Positions 13,569-14,202 of a stretch of DNA of 14,202 nt are shown here, piece after piece. The DNA is from Nanobdellota archaeon (GTDB taxonomy: Archaea > Nanobdellota > Nanobdellia > Pacearchaeales > GW2011-AR1): contig JAGVIM010000129.1 in NCBI GenBank assembly GCA_020056045.1, positions 1-14,202 of the forward strand, read 5' to 3'. Numbering within the stretch: position 1 is the first letter of the stretch; the number at the start of each line of letters is the position of its first letter. Under the pieces are notes generated by a model. It searched no databases, was not told the origin of the DNA, and was given only the letters and a program-made list of their open reading frames with translations. The translations under genes were made by a program, and so were the position numbers.

Positions 13569-14202
13569 TGTATTCTAAATTCTAATAAGTTTGAAGTTTG
13601 TGCTTCAACTGTTAATTTATTATCTATAGCTTTTGTGTTTAATAACTGCCAGTGAATTAAAGGATTAAAAAATACTGCCTGAGCAGGATCAGCTACAAAA
13701 GTATATGGAGTTACTTTTCTATTTCTAAATTTAGGATCATTTATCTGAAATAAATTTGGATTTAATTTAAATCTTTCTTTTGTCATAACAGATCCACCAA
13801 AATCTAAATGACTTGCCCCTTCATTTGCAATAAATTCTTGAACAACTTGAAGATAGGTCAAAGCAGGTTGAACTGATTTTGCAACTAGTGACTTTTTTTT
13901 AGTCTGCCTATAAAAAGAATTAAGTGCTGTCCACATTTTAACAATATCAAATTGAGGAATATTTTCTATTACTTTATTCCAATATTCTTTAGGACTTGAA
14001 AAAACATCTTGTTGTTTTAATCCTATTACTACTTGATATTTATCTTTAGAATGATCTAATAAAGTTATATTTTCTAAATTATATTGTTCTCTTGAAAGAG
14101 GTTGCTCTGGAATATTTGGAAGATAATTTTGTCTAAAGTATTCTAAATCTTTTTCTAAATCTCCTTTTAATAAAAAAGATACTCTTTTGTTTACATCAGA
14201 TA
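13565..14202 (-). CDS. Hypothetical protein, 5' end outside the window
   Basis: The frame stays open to the window edge at 14202, giving at least 211 residues with no start needed. The Met at 13936 is internal, because in-frame coding-like sequence continues before it without a stop. The visible part has no signal peptide or membrane segment. The N-terminal portion (about 85 residues) is charged, with a Y-Q-V-V-I-G-L-K strand near 14018-14041. The C-terminal portion contains H-L-D-F-G-G-S (near 13800), R-x-R-K-V-T-P-Y-T-F-V and F-F-N-P-L-I-H-W segments. I do not recognise a family. It overlaps the SGNH hydrolase gene by 4 nt (ATGA), so it belongs to the same operon, whose promoter must lie beyond the window. 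Confidence 0.75.
   Translation of the reverse strand, partial: SDVNKRVSFLLKGDLEKDLEYFRQNYLPNIPEQPLSREQYNLENITLLDHSKDKYQVVIGLKQQDVFSSPKEYWNKVIENIPQFDIVKMWTALNSFYRQTKKKSLVAKSVQPALTYLQVVQEFIANEGASHLDFGGSVMTKERFKLNPNLFQINDPKFRNRKVTPYTFVADPAQAVFFNPLIHWQLLNTKAIDNKLTVEAQTSNLLEFRIQ

Overview
The window is very AT-rich. The plus-strand genes have archaeal traits: membrane proteins that begin with a class III (pilin-like) signal of the K-A-Q-[SV]-T type, genes that appear to be leaderless with a TATA box about 25 nt before the ATG, and ATGA-overlapping gene pairs. Together with the large secreted proteins of unknown family, this suggests a DPANN archaeon (Woesearchaeota/Pacearchaeota-like). That placement is inferred from style, not from a marker gene.

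Layout. Positions 1-376 are non-coding, with hairpins, a hairpin plus T-tract and a TATA box. From 377 to 10178 all genes are on the plus strand and mostly belong to the cell surface. They are a membrane-anchored GLUG-repeat protein, overlapped by a two-copy HEAHE putative metallopeptidase with one degenerate copy, then a small secreted Gly/Tyr-repeat protein. A pilin-like membrane protein follows, overlapped by a 1977-residue secreted protein. That giant reads signal peptide, beta-rich repeats, TPR-like helices, hydrophobic segment, transglutaminase-like Cys-His-Asp core, intein-like Hint domain and an unrecognised 279-residue C-terminal domain. The layout resembles a bacterial polymorphic toxin or self-processing effector.

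Thirteen bases after the giant gene's stop, a convergent minus-strand operon ends. In transcription order (right to left) it holds an unrecognised protein cut by the window edge, an SGNH/GDSL hydrolase, an ADP-ribosylglycohydrolase (ARH/DraG), a compact RtcB-family RNA ligase and an unrecognised 280-residue protein. The genes overlap by 4, 4 and 11 nt, and the last gap is 2 nt. None has a signal peptide, so this is a cytoplasmic unit. RNA end-ligation next to ADP-ribose removal suggests an RNA repair or end-processing system, which is inference.

Two non-coding gaps (about 161-208 and 3277-3333) share a collinear sequence in opposite orientations, including a 12-nt identical core. They may be copies of one small RNA or a regulatory element.
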